Made by a program: the position numbers and the translations under genes. This document shows, piece by piece, positions 1 to 5,275 of a DNA stretch of 5,275 bases. Under the pieces are notes generated by a model. The model was not told the origin of the DNA. It searched no databases and was given only the letters and a program-made list of their open reading frames with translations. Position 1 is the first letter of the stretch, and every line of letters begins with the position of its first letter. This stretch comes from Thermoleophilia bacterium (GTDB taxonomy: Bacteria > Actinomycetota > Thermoleophilia > Gaiellales > SKUG01). Location of the stretch: assembly GCA_025964455.1 (NCBI GenBank), contig JAOPYU010000056.1:1-5275 (forward strand), in the 5' to 3' direction.

Positions 1-566
1 GTGCGGATCCCTGCCCACTCGGGCATCAGCTGTGCGATGGGACTGCCGACCGCTCGACCCGCCCCGACACCGAGCAGGCGGGCCGCAGCAGGATTCCACA
101 CGCGGATCACGTCGTCGGCGTCGAGCAGGAAGACGCCGTCCGCCACGTGCGTGAGGACGTTGGCGGCCTGGGCCTGCAGCTCCAGCTGCGCGTTGAGCTC
201 CAGGATCCGCTGCTCGTGCTGCACGCGCTCGGTCACGTCGTGCAGCATGACCAGCTGCGCCGGTGCGCTCCCCCACCGGATCGCCACCGTGCGCAGCTCG
301 TGCACCAGCATCCGACCATCCGGCCCGACGACGTCGATCTCGGTCTTGTCGGCAGCCACCAGCGGTACGCCGAACGTCTCGCCGACCAGGTCCGCCGCGC
401 TGCCGAGCATGTCCGTCGCAGCCGGATTCGCGAGCTGGATCGTTCCGGATTCGTCCACGACGAGGATCCCGTCCGGGCTGTGCTCGACCAGCTTGCGCAG
501 CGAGCGGGAGTCGAGGCCGGGTCGCGTGCCCGCCAGCAGCTCAGTGACCTGGTGCCGGAACGGCAT
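1..566 (-). CDS. Tandem PAS-domain signalling protein, probable sensor kinase (3' end outside window)
   Basis: Translating the minus strand from the ATG at 566 gives 188 open residues that run off the window at base 1, so only the N-terminus is seen. Residues about 24-112 form one PAS-like domain (HSPDGILVVDESG, then ANPAATDMLG, ending in the typical VMLHDVTER exit). Residues 113-133 are a Gln/Glu/Leu-rich linker likely to be a coiled coil. A second PAS-like domain begins near 134 (ADGVFLLDADD, WNPAAARLLG). No Cys of the LOV type (NCRFLQ) is present, so a flavin photosensor is unlikely; the ligand is unknown. The start was chosen because GGTGAG lies 7 bases upstream; an in-frame ATG at 581 and GTG at 578 lack a good ribosome site. 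The gene overlaps the kaiC end by 26 bases, so it is probably translationally coupled to it. PAS proteins in this position are often histidine kinases, but no HisKA or ATPase domain is visible, so the kinase call is inference. A diguanylate cyclase or a PAS-only protein is also possible. Confidence 0.85.
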   Translation of the reverse strand, partial: MPFRHQVTELLAGTRPGLDSRSLRKLVEHSPDGILVVDESGTIQLANPAATDMLGSAADLVGETFGVPLVAADKTEIDVVGPDGRMLVHELRTVAIRWGSAPAQLVMLHDVTERVQHEQRILELNAQLELQAQAANVLTHVADGVFLLDADDVIRVWNPAAARLLGVGAGRAVGSPIAQLMPEWAGIR

Positions 567-2061
567 GCCGGATCTCACCATCCATCTGGTCGGGCAGGTG
601 CATGGGCGAACCGGCGAGGATGCCCGCGATGCTCCGGAAGGCGGCGCGCACGTGCATGCCGGTCGAGTCGATCGAGAACTCGCGGATGCGCTTGTCATGG
701 TTCGACCCGCGCATCTTCAGGACCGTGATCGCGCGCAGCACCTCGCCGTGACGTTCCACGTACCGGAGCAGGATGATCGTGTCCGTGATCGTCGAGATGT
801 GCGCCTCGGTGATGGACGTCCCGCCGAACAGCTCGGCGGTCGTCGAGGTGAAGAGCCCGGCGATGTCGTGGCTCTTAACGAACGACGTCAGCCCGAGCAC
901 GAACTCCCGGAAGCTGCGCTCGCTGCTGATGCGCTCGAGCGCGGAGAGGCTGTCCACGGCGACGCGGTCGGGCTGGTGCTCGGCCAACCCCTGCTTGATC
1001 CGCAGGAGATGGTCCTCGAGCGCGGCGGTCTCCGGATACGTGCAGTCGACGACGAGCAGTCCGTCGCGCTCGAAGCCCTCGAAGTCGATGCCCCAGCCGG
1101 CGGCGTTGCGGAACAGCTGCTCTCGGCTCTCCTCGAACGCGTACAGGAGCGTCCGCTCGCCGCGCGCCGCCGCAGCGGCAACGAAGTGCGAGACCAGCAG
1201 TGTCTTGCCGCACCCGGTCGCGCCGGAGGCGAGCACGACCGAGTCGCGGAACAGTCCGCCACCGCACATCTCGTCGAGCTCCTCGATGCCGCTCGAGATG
1301 CGCACGTCGGTCGAGTTCTGGGACAGCTCGATCGCTGAGAGGGGCACGACGTGCATCCCGGACGAGATGATCGTCACGGGGAACTGACCCTTCTGGTGGG
1401 CGGTGCCGCGGAACTTCAGGATCTCGACCGTGCGGCGGCGACGCTCATCGTCGAGCACGTTGCGCAGCAGGATGACGTTGTCGGCGACGAACTCCTCGAC
1501 CCCGAACCGAGCGATCGGCCCATACTCGTTCTCGCGTTCCGCGGTCATGATCGCGGTCACGCCGAGCCGTCGCAGCGTGTCGAACATGCGCAGCAGCTCC
1601 CGGCGCACCTCCGGCGTGTCGGGGAACTGCGAGAACACCGCACCAATTGAATCGATGACCACGCGCGTGGCCGAGGTGCGCTCGATCGCGTGTCGCACGC
1701 GGAGCATCAGGGCCTCGAGGTCGAAGGCGCCGACGACGCTCGAGGCCTGCTGGTGATCGGGGGCGGCGTCGACGAAGGCGAAGCTTCCGTCGGCTTCGTA
1801 GGCCGCGAGGTCCCACCCGAAGCTGGACATGTTGATGTGGATGTCCTCGGGGCGCTCCTCGAACGTCACGAAGACCGCGCCCTCGCCGTCGCGGCGGATG
1901 CCCTCGACGAGGAACTGCGTGGCGAGCACCGTCTTGCCGGCGCCCGCGGTGCCGGCCACCAGCGTGGTGCGACCGCGGGGGATGCCGCCGTTCCCGATCA
2001 GGTCGAGGCCCTCGATGTAGGTGGGGTGCTTCTCGATTCCGTGCATAACGGTCTCTGTCAT
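541..2061 (-). CDS. kaiC: Circadian clock-type ATPase/autokinase KaiC
   Basis: KaiC is a double-domain RecA-like ATPase that forms hexamers; the N-terminal CI ring hydrolyses ATP and binds KaiB, and the CII ring autophosphorylates and dephosphorylates. This protein is 506 aa, close to the 519 aa of the Synechococcus protein, and similar along its length. CI: Walker A GTAGAGKT (37-44), catalytic Glu pair E68/E69, Walker B Asp D137. CII: Walker A GATGCGKT (280-287), Glu pair E310/E311, Walker B Asp D370. The phosphosite segment HISTITDT (421-428) has S423/T424, equivalent to S431/T432 in Synechococcus, with T418 equivalent to T426. The segment FRSIAGILAGSP (475-486) matches the A-loop region, but the tail beyond it is short and differs from the cyanobacterial KaiA-binding peptide. 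The start at 2061 overlaps the kaiB stop as ATGA and is preceded by GGAGG 6 bases away; longer upstream reading in this frame is kaiB sequence out of frame. A KaiB partner upstream makes a true KaiC more likely than a generic KaiC-like ATPase. Confidence 0.97.
   Translation of the reverse strand: MTETVMHGIEKHPTYIEGLDLIGNGGIPRGRTTLVAGTAGAGKTVLATQFLVEGIRRDGEGAVFVTFEERPEDIHINMSSFGWDLAAYEADGSFAFVDAAPDHQQASSVVGAFDLEALMLRVRHAIERTSATRVVIDSIGAVFSQFPDTPEVRRELLRMFDTLRRLGVTAIMTAERENEYGPIARFGVEEFVADNVILLRNVLDDERRRRTVEILKFRGTAHQKGQFPVTIISSGMHVVPLSAIELSQNSTDVRISSGIEELDEMCGGGLFRDSVVLASGATGCGKTLLVSHFVAAAAARGERTLLYAFEESREQLFRNAAGWGIDFEGFERDGLLVVDCTYPETAALEDHLLRIKQGLAEHQPDRVAVDSLSALERISSERSFREFVLGLTSFVKSHDIAGLFTSTTAELFGGTSITEAHISTITDTIILLRYVERHGEVLRAITVLKMRGSNHDKRIREFSIDSTGMHVRAAFRSIAGILAGSPMHLPDQMDGEIRHAVPAPGH
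574..579 (-). promoter_or_regulatory. Ribosome binding site of the PAS gene, inside the kaiC end
   Basis: On the minus strand this reads GGTGAG, 7 bases before the ATG at 566. It lies within the last codons of kaiC and decides the start of the PAS gene over the in-frame ATG at 581, which has no purine-rich site at a suitable distance. Confidence 0.5.
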
Positions 2062-2387
2062 GACAGGCCTCCGGCGAGGTCGAGGCCAGCGAGCACGGAC
2101 GCGTGGTCGGAGAGGTCCCCGATCACGCGCCGGCTCGGTGGCGGGGTCTCGCGAACCACGACCGGCGTCGCGAGGAGGCGCTCGTCCTCCGCCAGCTGCG
2201 GCCGCGCGACGACGTCGATGACCTCCACCTCGACGGCACGCGGAGGTAGGACGCCACAGATGTGCTCCAGGTTGGTGCGCGCGAGCTCGCTGCGCGGGGA
2301 GCTGCCGGTGACATAGAGCTTCAGGATGATCCGGGCCCCGCCGGGGGGCTGCACGAGCCCCTGCTCGCCTGTCGATGATGTCTGCAT
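2058..2387 (-). CDS. kaiB: Clock protein KaiB, thioredoxin-like fold
   Basis: KaiB is a small thioredoxin-like protein which in cyanobacteria switches fold and binds the CI ring of phosphorylated KaiC, driving dephosphorylation and signal output. This 109-aa protein carries the family hallmarks in order: ILKLYVTG (21-28, first beta strand), VEVIDV (54-59), PQLAEDERLLATPVVV (63-78, with the conserved ATP turn) and RRVIGDLSD (86-94), then VLAGLDL. The family is usually 90-105 aa; this one has about 19 residues before the first strand, slightly longer than the cyanobacterial form. The ATG at 2387 is the only good start: GAAGGTGG lies 13 bases upstream, a rather long spacing, and further in-frame sequence has no plausible start codon nearby. 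The stop overlaps the kaiC ATG by 4 bases, indicating one coupled operon. Short KaiB-domain proteins also occur as N-terminal domains of SasA kinases, but this gene is free-standing. Confidence 0.96.
   Translation of the reverse strand: MQTSSTGEQGLVQPPGGARIILKLYVTGSSPRSELARTNLEHICGVLPPRAVEVEVIDVVARPQLAEDERLLATPVVVRETPPPSRRVIGDLSDHASVLAGLDLAGGLS
2068..2072 (-). promoter_or_regulatory. Strong ribosome binding site of kaiC within kaiB
   Basis: The minus strand reads GGAGG 6 bases before the kaiC ATG at 2061. It fixes the kaiC start and, with the ATGA overlap, predicts coupled translation of kaiB and kaiC. Confidence 0.8.
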
Positions 2388-2408
2388 CGCCCAATTCTGC
2401 CCACCTTC

Positions 2409-2431
2409 ACGACAGTTCTGCAGCCTGTCGT
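2409..2431. promoter_or_regulatory. Inverted repeat in the kaiB / response-regulator intergenic region, possible operator
   Basis: ACGACAG and CTGTCGT form perfect 7-bp arms separated by 9 bases. The repeat sits 22 bases upstream of the kaiB ATG and about 20 bases upstream of a possible -10 box for the divergent gene. It could be a shared operator for both genes or a hairpin in the kaiB leader. A 7-bp dyad with a free spacer length in a 113-bp region is not highly improbable by chance, so the functional call is tentative. Confidence 0.35.
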
Positions 2432-2452
2432 CGCAGCTCCGTACGATCCGGC

Positions 2453-2458
2453 TATGCT
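2453..2458 (+). promoter_or_regulatory. Possible -10 box of the divergent response regulator
   Basis: TATGCT matches TATAAT at four positions, including the key first, second and last bases. Transcription would begin near 2465, leaving a leader of about 36 bases before the GTG at 2501. No convincing -35 hexamer is seen at 16-18 bp spacing. I could not find a matching promoter for kaiB on the other strand. Confidence 0.35.
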
Positions 2459-2500
2459 GAGACGGAATTCGGTAGGAACGGACGGGAATTGGAGCCAGCC

Positions 2501-2887
2501 GTGGCAGATGGTGATGCATGTCGCGTCCTGCTCGTGGACGACACGCCGGAGATCCGGCTCGTCCTGAGGACGCTCCTCGGGATCGAGACGGAGCTCGTCG
2601 TGGTGGGCGAAGCTCGAGACGGACGCGAGGCGGTCGAGCTGGCCGGCGAGCACCGCCCGGACGTGGTCGTGCTCGATCTGGCGATGCCCGTGATGGACGG
2701 CTTCGAGGCGATTCCCGAGATCCAGCGCGTTTCGCCCGACACGAGCATCGTCATGTACACGGCGCACGGCACCGAGGAGACCAGGGCGCGGGCCTTCGAA
2801 CTCGGCGCCCAGCACTTCGTGCGCAAGGGCGGCGATCCGATCGAGGTCGTCCGGACGGTGCAGGCCGAGTGCGCTGACGCCAGCTGA
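2501..2887 (+). CDS. Stand-alone receiver-domain response regulator (CheY-like)
   Basis: A 128-aa protein made of one receiver domain with no output domain. Expected residues are present: acidic pair D13/D14 in VLLVDD, phosphoacceptor D59 in VVVLDLAMPVMDG, switch T87 in MYTAHG, and conserved K109 in HFVRKGGD. Such proteins take a phosphoryl group from a histidine kinase and act by protein contact or as phosphorelay intermediates. The start chosen is GTG at 2501, with GGAG 6 bases upstream; an in-frame TTG at 2489 is an alternative, and the longer ATG reading back to 2375 would cross into kaiB and has a non-conserved N-terminus. The gene is transcribed divergently from kaiB across 113 bp, which suggests it works with the Kai operon and the PAS protein, though pairing is inference. 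It converges on the MFS gene across a 31-bp gap. Confidence 0.9.
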   Translation: MADGDACRVLLVDDTPEIRLVLRTLLGIETELVVVGEARDGREAVELAGEHRPDVVVLDLAMPVMDGFEAIPEIQRVSPDTSIVMYTAHGTEETRARAFELGAQHFVRKGGDPIEVVRTVQAECADAS

Positions 2888-2918
2888 CGGCGCGCGCGTC
2901 CCTACGTGCCCGCGGGCC

Positions 2919-4451
2919 TCAGGCCTCGACGGGAAGCGGCGCGGCGACCGGGGAAGCGTGGTCCTCGCGCGCGGCGTCAGGTGTCGCAGCCGGCGGCTTC
3001 GCCGGATTGCGGATCAGCGCGAGCGAGGCGAGGAAGGCGAAGCCCGCGAGCGCGATACCGCCCGTGAAGGCCGCCGACTGCCCGTGCACGAAGATGTCGT
3101 GCTCGATCGCGGCTCGGGACATGCTGGCCCCGGCTCCCGAGGCGAGCTCAGAGGCCCGGTTCGAGGCCGCGTGCGCGGACGCGGTGCCCAGCACGGCGAG
3201 GCCGACGGCGCCACCGAGCTGCTGCCCCGTGTTGAGCAGCGCCGAGGCGAGGCCGGTCTCGTGCGGGGGAACGCCGGCGACGGCGGTCATCGTGAGGGGC
3301 ACGAACACGCAGCCCATCCCGAACGCGAGCGGCATCAGGCCGGCGAGCACGCCTGGGTAGCCGCTCGACACGTCGAGCGTCCGCAGGATCACCATCGACA
3401 GGACCACCAGCGCGGGACCGGCGAGCAGCAGCGGCCGCACGCCGAAGCGGATGGCGACGCGACGGACCACGACCATCGACATGAACATGATCGTGAGCGG
3501 CATCGGCAGGAACCCGAGCCCCGTCCGCAGCGGGCCCCAACCCTCGACGACCTGCAGGTACTGCGACGTGAAGAAGAACACCGCGAACAGCGCAGCAGCA
3601 AGGCCGAGCATCGTCAGGTAGGCGCCCGACCGGTTGCGGTTGGCGAGGATGCGGAACGGCAGGAGCGGTGCGGTGGCCCGGAGCTCCACGAGCACGAACG
3701 CGGCGATCAGCACGGCCGACGCGACGAGCGAGATGATCGTTTCCGTGTCACCCCACGAGTGGGTGGCGGCGTTCGTGAGCCCGTAGACCAGGGCCATCAT
3801 GCCAGCGGTGATCGTCACGGCGCCGGGGACGTCGAGGCGATTGCCGGAGCCGCGCGAGTCGCCGAGCACGCGCGGTGCGAGCAGCACGACGAACAGGCCG
3901 ATGGGGACGTTGATGAACAACGCCCAACGCCAGGAGGCGACGTCGGTCAGGACGCCGCCGAGGAGCAGGCCGACCGCACCGCCACTCGCCGCCATCGCGG
4001 CGTAGAGGCCGAACGCGCGATTGCGCTCGTCCCCCTCGCGGAAGGTCGTGGCGATGAGCGCGAGGGCGGTGGGCGCGGCGATGGCGCCGCCGACACCCTG
4101 CAGGGCGCGCGCGATGATGAGCGACGCCTCGTTCTGTGCGAGGCCGCCGAGCAGCGAGGCGACCGCGAACAGGCCGACGCCGAAGGTGAACATCCGGCGT
4201 CGTCCGTAGAGGTCGCCGGTGCGCCCGCCGAACAGGAGCAGGCCACCGAACGTCAGCGAATAGGCGGTGATCACCCACGTGAGGCCGACGGCCGAAAATC
4301 CGAGGTCCTCGCGGATCGATGGGAGCGCGACATTCATGACGGTGGCATCGAGCACGATCATGAGCTGGGCGATGCAGATGATCGCGAGGGCGAGGCCCGG
4401 GCGTCGGTGCGTCTGGGTCGGGGCGTGGATCTGGGCCGGGGCGTGGGTCAC
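2919..4451 (-). CDS. DHA2-family MFS drug efflux transporter
   Basis: A 510-aa polytopic membrane protein predicted to export drugs or other toxic organic molecules in exchange for protons. About 14 hydrophobic segments are visible from residue 18 to 480, as expected for the 14-helix DHA2 group. Motifs: LDATVMNVALP (34-44, the DHA2 signature in helix 1), GRTGDLYGRRR (76-86, motif A in the loop between helices 2 and 3), a glycine-rich motif C-like stretch GGAVGLLLGG (157-166, lacking the usual Pro), and WRWALFINVPIG (174-185), typical of this group. The C-terminal tail (482-510) is Pro/Ala-rich and probably cytoplasmic. The GTG start at 4451 overlaps the tetR stop as GTGA and has GGAG 5 bases upstream; reading further upstream in this frame overlaps tetR and is Arg-rich non-membrane sequence. 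The substrate cannot be deduced. The adjacent repressor suggests induction by a transported compound. Confidence 0.93.
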   Translation of the reverse strand: MTHAPAQIHAPTQTHRRPGLALAIICIAQLMIVLDATVMNVALPSIREDLGFSAVGLTWVITAYSLTFGGLLLFGGRTGDLYGRRRMFTFGVGLFAVASLLGGLAQNEASLIIARALQGVGGAIAAPTALALIATTFREGDERNRAFGLYAAMAASGGAVGLLLGGVLTDVASWRWALFINVPIGLFVVLLAPRVLGDSRGSGNRLDVPGAVTITAGMMALVYGLTNAATHSWGDTETIISLVASAVLIAAFVLVELRATAPLLPFRILANRNRSGAYLTMLGLAAALFAVFFFTSQYLQVVEGWGPLRTGLGFLPMPLTIMFMSMVVVRRVAIRFGVRPLLLAGPALVVLSMVILRTLDVSSGYPGVLAGLMPLAFGMGCVFVPLTMTAVAGVPPHETGLASALLNTGQQLGGAVGLAVLGTASAHAASNRASELASGAGASMSRAAIEHDIFVHGQSAAFTGGIALAGFAFLASLALIRNPAKPPAATPDAAREDHASPVAAPLPVEA

Positions 4452-5107
4452 GGGGTCTCCGATGCGGTGGTGGGAGGAGCGGTGGTCGCGGCAGTGGCGG
4501 TCGAGCTGCCGCGTGACAGTCCCAGCATGGGACGCAGGACCTTCGCGACGATGTCCTGCACGTAGGCGCGATCGCCAGCGGCGCCGGTGAGCAGCGCGCG
4601 CTGGAGCGTGAGGGACGGAACGATCGAGGAAGCGAACACGACGTCGACGTCGGCGGCGATCTCTCCGCGGGCCTGTGCACGCTCGAGCACCTCGCGGATG
4701 CGAGCGATACGTGGCTCGGTGATGCGTTCGCGGAAGCACGCGAGCAGTTCGGGATCACGACCGAGGGCCGAGGCGACGCCGCACATCACGGACGACGTGA
4801 AGCTGCTGTGCTTGCTGCAGCCGATGTCGACCAGCGCGGCGAGATCGGTCTCGAGGCTGCCCGTGTCGATCGACGGGATCGATGGCTTCACGAGCGCGAG
4901 CGCATCCATCACGAGCTCGGCCTTGGAAGCCCAGCGCCGATAGAGCGTCGCCTTGCCCGCCTTGGCGCGGGATGCGACGAGATCCATCGTGATGCAGTCG
5001 TATCCGCGCTCGGCGAGCAGCTCGAGCGCTGCGCGACAGATGACTTCGTCGCGGCTCGCGTCCCTGGGCCGTCCGCGGACGGGGATGGTGTCGGTGATGA
5101 CGTTCAC
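4448..5107 (-). CDS. TetR-family transcriptional repressor of the efflux operon
   Basis: A 219-aa one-component regulator. The N-terminal DNA-binding domain runs from RGRPRD (11-16) through the helix-turn-helix at about residues 38-63, with the family signature KATLYRRWASKAELV (52-66). The C-terminal half is the variable helical ligand and dimer domain; RGRPRD plus YRRW resembles the TetR group with the TetR_C_11 C-terminal domain (from memory, not searched). The last 20 residues are Ser/Thr/Ala/Pro-rich and probably disordered. The start at 5107 (GTG) was chosen because GGTGA lies 5 bases upstream and because the longest reading, from 5164, would place codons across a strong inverted repeat that looks like the operator; a GTG at 5116 lacks a ribosome site. 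It is first in an operon with the DHA2 transporter (4-base overlap) and most likely represses both genes until a ligand binds. Confidence 0.92.
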   Translation of the reverse strand: MNVITDTIPVRGRPRDASRDEVICRAALELLAERGYDCITMDLVASRAKAGKATLYRRWASKAELVMDALALVKPSIPSIDTGSLETDLAALVDIGCSKHSSFTSSVMCGVASALGRDPELLACFRERITEPRIARIREVLERAQARGEIAADVDVVFASSIVPSLTLQRALLTGAAGDRAYVQDIVAKVLRPMLGLSRGSSTATAATTAPPTTASETP

Positions 5108-5112
5108 TCTCT

Positions 5113-5117
5113 TCACC
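5113..5117 (-). promoter_or_regulatory. Ribosome binding site deciding the tetR start
   Basis: The minus strand reads GGTGA, 5 bases before the GTG at 5107. The competing starts at 5116 and 5164 have no such site, which supports the shorter protein. Confidence 0.45.
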
Positions 5118-5122
5118 GTAGC

Positions 5123-5147
5123 ACAAAACGGAACAGGACCGTTTCGT
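5123..5147. promoter_or_regulatory. Probable TetR operator (inverted repeat)
   Basis: Half-sites ACAAAACGG and CCGTTTCGT flank a 7-base spacer. The inner 6 bp of each arm (AAACGG / CCGTTT) pair perfectly, and 8 of 9 positions pair overall. The size and near-perfect symmetry are typical of TetR-family operators. It lies 15 bases upstream of the chosen tetR start, where a bound repressor would block its own promoter. It is 35 bases upstream of the -10 box of the divergent response regulator, so an effect on that gene is possible but less certain. Confidence 0.75.
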
Positions 5148-5182
5148 AAGTCATCCGAACGCATGAGGATCGGCGAGCGACG

Positions 5183-5188
5183 TACACT
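5183..5188 (+). promoter_or_regulatory. -10 box for a probable leaderless response regulator gene
   Basis: TACACT matches the TATAAT consensus at four positions. Its last base is 6 bases before the GTG at 5195, so transcription would start at or next to the first base of the start codon. No Shine-Dalgarno sequence lies at a suitable distance before that GTG. No clear -35 element is seen. Confidence 0.5.
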
Positions 5189-5194
5189 GCGCTC

Positions 5195-5275
5195 GTGGAA
5201 TCGACCTCGACACAGCCCCCGCCACTGCGCGTCGTGATCGTCGACGACCAGGATGGCTTCCGTCGCATGCTCGCG
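5195..5275 (+). CDS. Response regulator, receiver-domain N-terminus (runs off window)
   Basis: Only 27 codons are visible, starting at GTG 5195. After a Ser/Thr/Pro-rich stretch of about 10 residues comes LRVVIVDDQDGFRRMLA, the first beta strand and acidic pair (D17/D18) of a receiver domain followed by the start of helix 1. The VVIVDDQxxFR pattern is common in NarL/LuxR-type response regulators, but the output domain lies outside the window, so the subfamily is a guess. It is transcribed divergently from tetR across 87 bp and appears to be leaderless. Confidence 0.75.
   Translation, partial: MESTSTQPPPLRVVIVDDQDGFRRMLA

Noticed and set aside
1..1338. Long plus-strand open frame (445 codons) opposite kaiC and the PAS gene
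   Set aside because: It is antisense to two well-supported genes, its product has low-complexity Arg/Ala/Glu-rich composition with no recognisable domain, and GC-rich DNA commonly leaves such shadow frames open.
2062..2394. N-terminal extension of KaiC to give 617 aa
   Set aside because: The extra 111 residues are kaiB sequence read in the wrong frame and look random. The GGAGG site and ATGA overlap place the start at 2061.
2321..2815. Minus-strand open frames opposite the response regulator
   Set aside because: They are antisense to a receiver domain with all expected residues and show no domain of their own.
2886..2925. Terminator between the converging response regulator and MFS genes
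   Set aside because: GGCCT-C-AGGCC (2915-2925) has a 1-base loop and overlaps the MFS stop codon, and GACG...CGTC (2886-2900) has a 4-bp stem. No T-tract follows on either strand, so neither supports an intrinsic terminator.
2958..4565. Plus-strand open frame of 535 codons opposite the MFS gene
   Set aside because: Its product is almost entirely Arg/Glu/Gly/His-rich, the usual complement of a GC-rich membrane-protein gene. The minus-strand frame has clear DHA2 motifs.
4452..4739. N-terminal extension of the MFS protein
   Set aside because: The added residues are Arg/His-rich and come from tetR read out of frame. A GTG with a ribosome site at 4451 gives a normal DHA2 N-terminus.
1..5275. tRNA, rRNA, CRISPR array, insertion sequence or attachment site
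   Set aside because: No repeated spacer structure, terminal inverted repeats, transposase-like protein or tRNA-like cloverleaf was seen. The window is filled by ordinary coding genes with short gaps.

Overview
This is a GC-rich bacterial window (roughly two-thirds G+C by eye) with dense coding, short intergenic gaps, several GTG starts, 4-base stop/start overlaps and one probable leaderless transcript. These traits suggest a high-GC Gram-positive lineage (Actinomycetota, possibly Thermoleophilia). That placement is inference only, and other GC-rich phyla are not excluded. Six genes are supported: two run off the window edges and four are complete.

Left block (1-2387, minus strand): a clock-type operon read kaiB -> kaiC -> PAS-domain sensor protein. 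KaiB (109 aa) overlaps KaiC (506 aa) by 4 bases (ATGA). KaiC overlaps the next gene by about 26 bases. That third gene has two PAS-like domains and leaves the window at base 1, so its output domain is not visible. KaiC keeps both Walker A motifs, both catalytic Glu pairs and the Ser-Thr autophosphorylation pair of cyanobacterial KaiC. No kaiA-like gene is present in the window, and the C-terminal tail of KaiC, the KaiA-docking peptide in cyanobacteria, is shortened and unlike the cyanobacterial one.

Centre (2388-2887): a 113-bp divergent intergenic region holds an inverted repeat and a possible -10 box. It leads rightward into a stand-alone receiver-domain response regulator (128 aa). Together with the PAS protein this suggests a KaiB/KaiC - sensor - response regulator module, although the kinase part of the sensor lies outside the window.

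Right block (2919-5107, minus strand): a two-gene TetR repressor -> DHA2-type MFS exporter operon with a 4-base GTGA overlap. It converges on the response regulator across a 31-bp gap with no clear terminator. A near-perfect 25-bp inverted repeat just upstream of the repressor is the likely self-operator, and it argues for a later tetR start than the longest ORF. This looks like an ordinary drug- or solvent-efflux unit with no obvious link to the clock genes.

Right edge (5195-5275, plus strand): the first 27 codons of another response regulator. Its GTG falls where transcription should start from a TACACT -10 box, so the mRNA is probably leaderless.
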